8,193 nucleotides of DNA from Peptococcaceae bacterium. Lineage in GTDB: Bacteria > Bacillota > Desulfotomaculia > Desulfotomaculales > Desulfocucumaceae. The stretch's first letter is position 1, and every line of letters starts with the position of its first letter. The stretch lies in NCBI GenBank assembly GCA_013336365.1, contig JAAXTT010000060.1, forward strand, positions 1 to 8,193. The letters run 5' to 3'. This document shows positions 6,233 to 8,193 of this stretch, one piece after another. Made by a program: the position numbers and the translations under genes. The notes under the pieces are model-generated. The model was not told the origin of the DNA, searched no databases, and was given only the letters and a program-made list of their open reading frames with translations.

Positions 6233-8193
6233 TTAATAATTCTGGCACAGGGCAGTGGCATTTTCCTCAGCAACAGCTTTATGCACACCCAATTTCCAGG
6301 TCCTATATTCCAAAGCACTCAACATTTTACTGGCGGCAATTTCAGGATCCATCTCAAAGATAAAGTATCCGCCATAAACATCGCCGGCTATCTGAGTTAC
6401 TATAGAGTAGATCAAATCACTGCCTTCCAAGGGAGGCATAGCACCTACATGTACTGCCATTCCCATGGCTACACACCAGCAGCCGATAGAAACTGCCTTA
6501 CCGCTCATAGCCTCTGGGGCTGATGCAACCCAAGGCACCTTAGGAGTATCCACACCCATCTCATCTGCCATGTCCATAAGCAAATCAGAGCACCTGGAAT
6601 TGTCCACACAGGAACCCATATGGAACATGGGAGGCAATGGTGTAGTAAGATTTGCTTTCTCACTGATTCTTGCTAAAAAGCTTTTAAGTCCCGGACCTGC
6701 ATACTCCATGGCATCCGGAGAAAGTAGCCCCAGCTTGGCACAGCTTTGCATAGCACAACCTGTACCTATGACAAATACATCATTCTTAATCATTTCTCTG
6801 GCTATTCTGGTGTTATTATCATCCTGGGTTCCTTTAAGGTTATTGCAGCCTGCCAACATCGCTACCCCTTTAAGCTCACCGGACTGAATCGCATCAGTCA
6901 AGGTTTTGACAGGATTATCCGGGTTCACGGTAGCAAATAATTCATAAAGGGCTTCCAGGCTCCAACCAGCTACCACCTTATTAACTATCTTGGGAATGTG
7001 AACCATCTTTGGATCTCTATTTCTGTATGACTCTATCGCAATTCTTATTGCTGTCTTGGCATTATCCAAAGCTCTTGTAGTCTGGTAGTCGATATGGTAA
7101 GCACCGGGTATTTTAGATATTGGTGAAGTTGTAATAATCTTGGTATGGAAGCATTCAGCTGCAGTCTGAACAGATGGCATAATGCACTGAACATCCACCA
7201 CCATTGCATCAATAGCTCCGGTAGCAATAGCATATTCCTGAGAGGCAAAGGAAGTGACCAAAGGCACTCCATGACGCATTAAAACTTCGTTGCCTGTACA
7301 GCAAATACCCATCAACTTTATACCCTTTGCTCCCACAGCCTTGGCCTCATCCTCCAGTTCCTTGGCTGCCTGAACAATAATTTCCGAAAGAATCGGGTTG
7401 TGCCCATGTAGCACAAAATTAACATATTCAGCATCAATAACCCCCAAATTAGCCTCGCTGACCACCGGCTTGGGAGTTCCAAAAAGAATATCCGACAAAT
7501 CCGTTCCTATATGCATTCCTACATAATCACCAAGGGAAACCCGCAATGCTGAAAAAATAAGATTTACCGGGTCATTGTCCATTCCTACATGAGCCTGAGT
7601 AACCAGCTCGGAAATAACATTATAAATACCGCTGGGCATAATATCATGGGTCCGGAATTTATTTATTCTTCCTTGAGTCGCAGTTGTGTTAACCCAAGTA
7701 GACTCACCAAATCCTTTAAGCCGGCTATACTCTTCAAGAGCAGCCTTGGCGACATCATGAGCTATCTCAATATCACTGCGTCCATCTGTGGCAACACCTA
7801 TTCTCTCAGCCACCCGGACCAGCTTGTCATGATCCTTTATTCCAAAATCTGGAGCCTTTCCCTCTGTATATTCCAACAGGGTATGCGCAATATGACTGGC
7901 GTGCTCACTATGGGAAGCTGCCCCGGTAAGCAGCAAAAGTCCTGTACTCCTGGCTGCAATTGTCCAATGTGATGCGCCACAGATTCCCTTGCTTCCGGGC
8001 CCTTCATCAGACTTAATCCGACAAGGTCCCATCATGCAGAAACGACAGCAAATGCCTTTATAGCCAAACTGACATTGGGGCTGCTGTGCCACTGCCCGGT
8101 CAAAGGCGGTAATCATCCCACGTTCCTTTGCAATATCAATCATTTCAAGAGCTCCCGGATCTATAGAGCGCCTGACTGATTTTGGGTCAACCA
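6233..8193 (-). CDS. acsA: CO dehydrogenase catalytic subunit of CODH/ACS, 5' end cut by window edge
   Basis: AcsA reversibly interconverts CO2 and CO at a Ni-Fe-S C-cluster and feeds CO to AcsB through a tunnel. The frame is open to the right edge: 16 further codons (ending SVRRSIDPGALE) precede the methionine at 8141-8143, and they match the family N-terminus, so about 19-20 residues lie outside. Numbering from that methionine: Cys24 and Cys32 fit the D-cluster; Cys33, Cys36, Cys41 and Cys55 fit the B-cluster. His248, Cys282, Cys320, Cys433, Cys463 and Cys512 match the C-cluster ligands of Moorella (His283, Cys317, Cys355, Cys470, Cys500, Cys550). Lys549 matches the catalytic lysine, and His78, His81, His84 and His87 the proton-relay histidines. 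Visible length of 652 residues plus the missing part gives about 672, near the 674 of Moorella. Co-location with acsB marks it as the ACS-bound CO dehydrogenase, not a stand-alone CooS. Extra cysteines at 468, 518, 555 and 557 are notable. Confidence 0.97.
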   Translation of the reverse strand, partial: VDPKSVRRSIDPGALEMIDIAKERGMITAFDRAVAQQPQCQFGYKGICCRFCMMGPCRIKSDEGPGSKGICGASHWTIAARSTGLLLLTGAASHSEHASHIAHTLLEYTEGKAPDFGIKDHDKLVRVAERIGVATDGRSDIEIAHDVAKAALEEYSRLKGFGESTWVNTTATQGRINKFRTHDIMPSGIYNVISELVTQAHVGMDNDPVNLIFSALRVSLGDYVGMHIGTDLSDILFGTPKPVVSEANLGVIDAEYVNFVLHGHNPILSEIIVQAAKELEDEAKAVGAKGIKLMGICCTGNEVLMRHGVPLVTSFASQEYAIATGAIDAMVVDVQCIMPSVQTAAECFHTKIITTSPISKIPGAYHIDYQTTRALDNAKTAIRIAIESYRNRDPKMVHIPKIVNKVVAGWSLEALYELFATVNPDNPVKTLTDAIQSGELKGVAMLAGCNNLKGTQDDNNTRIAREMIKNDVFVIGTGCAMQSCAKLGLLSPDAMEYAGPGLKSFLARISEKANLTTPLPPMFHMGSCVDNSRCSDLLMDMADEMGVDTPKVPWVASAPEAMSGKAVSIGCWCVAMGMAVHVGAMPPLEGSDLIYSIVTQIAGDVYGGYFIFEMDPEIAASKMLSALEYRTWKLGVHKAVAEENATALCQNY

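Noticed and set aside
6465..6887. Open frame on the plus strand (140 codons) antisense to acsA
   Set aside because: It overlaps the conserved C-cluster region of acsA, shows no domain and no convincing ribosome site; a shadow frame.
8141..8143. Methionine codon as the start of acsA
   Set aside because: The frame stays open upstream to the window edge with family-like residues, and there is no ribosome site in front of it.

Overview
This window is one strand-coherent block of six genes, all read on the minus strand (right to left). Together they form the carbonyl branch and methyl-transfer part of the Wood-Ljungdahl (reductive acetyl-CoA) pathway. In transcription order they are acsA (CO dehydrogenase, 5' end off the right edge), acsB (acetyl-CoA synthase), acsC (corrinoid iron-sulfur protein large subunit), cooC/acsF (nickel-insertion ATPase), acsD (corrinoid iron-sulfur protein small subunit) and acsE (methyltetrahydrofolate:corrinoid methyltransferase, 3' end off the left edge). 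About 96% of the window is coding. Every internal gene has a purine-rich Shine-Dalgarno sequence 7-9 bases before its start, and gaps are 19 to about 120 bases.

Gene content and order match the acs cluster of acetogenic and related clostridial Firmicutes (Moorella and Carboxydothermus type). AcsB is the full-length bacterial three-domain form of 733 residues, not the shorter archaeal form. Strong AGGAGG-like ribosome sites, a TTG start and moderate-to-low GC (by eye) fit an anaerobic Firmicute of the Clostridia/Peptococcaceae kind. The sequence does not allow a genus call, nor does it say whether the pathway runs toward acetate or toward acetate oxidation.

Layout from the left: 1-688 acsE (partial); 708-1658 acsD; 1691-2449 cooC/acsF; 2450-2545 a 96-base gap where related clusters often carry the corrinoid-activation gene orf7, absent here; 2546-3880 acsC; 3881-4002 a spacer with a perfect 12-bp inverted repeat; 4003-6204 acsB; 6233-8193 acsA (partial).

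How the genes work together: AcsE moves the methyl group of methyl-tetrahydrofolate onto the cobalt of the AcsC/AcsD corrinoid protein, which carries it to the A-cluster of AcsB. AcsA reduces CO2 to CO at its Ni-Fe C-cluster and passes CO through a tunnel to AcsB, where CO, methyl and CoA are joined into acetyl-CoA. CooC/AcsF supplies nickel to the metallo-clusters. Metal-ligand residues known from the family are visible in AcsA, AcsB, AcsC and CooC, and the folate-site residues in AcsE, so the set looks functional.

I found no undescribed system. The points worth a second look are the inverted repeat between acsB and acsC, the missing orf7, the TTG start of acsB, extra cysteines near the CO dehydrogenase active site, and an internal methionine that could be mistaken for the acsA start.
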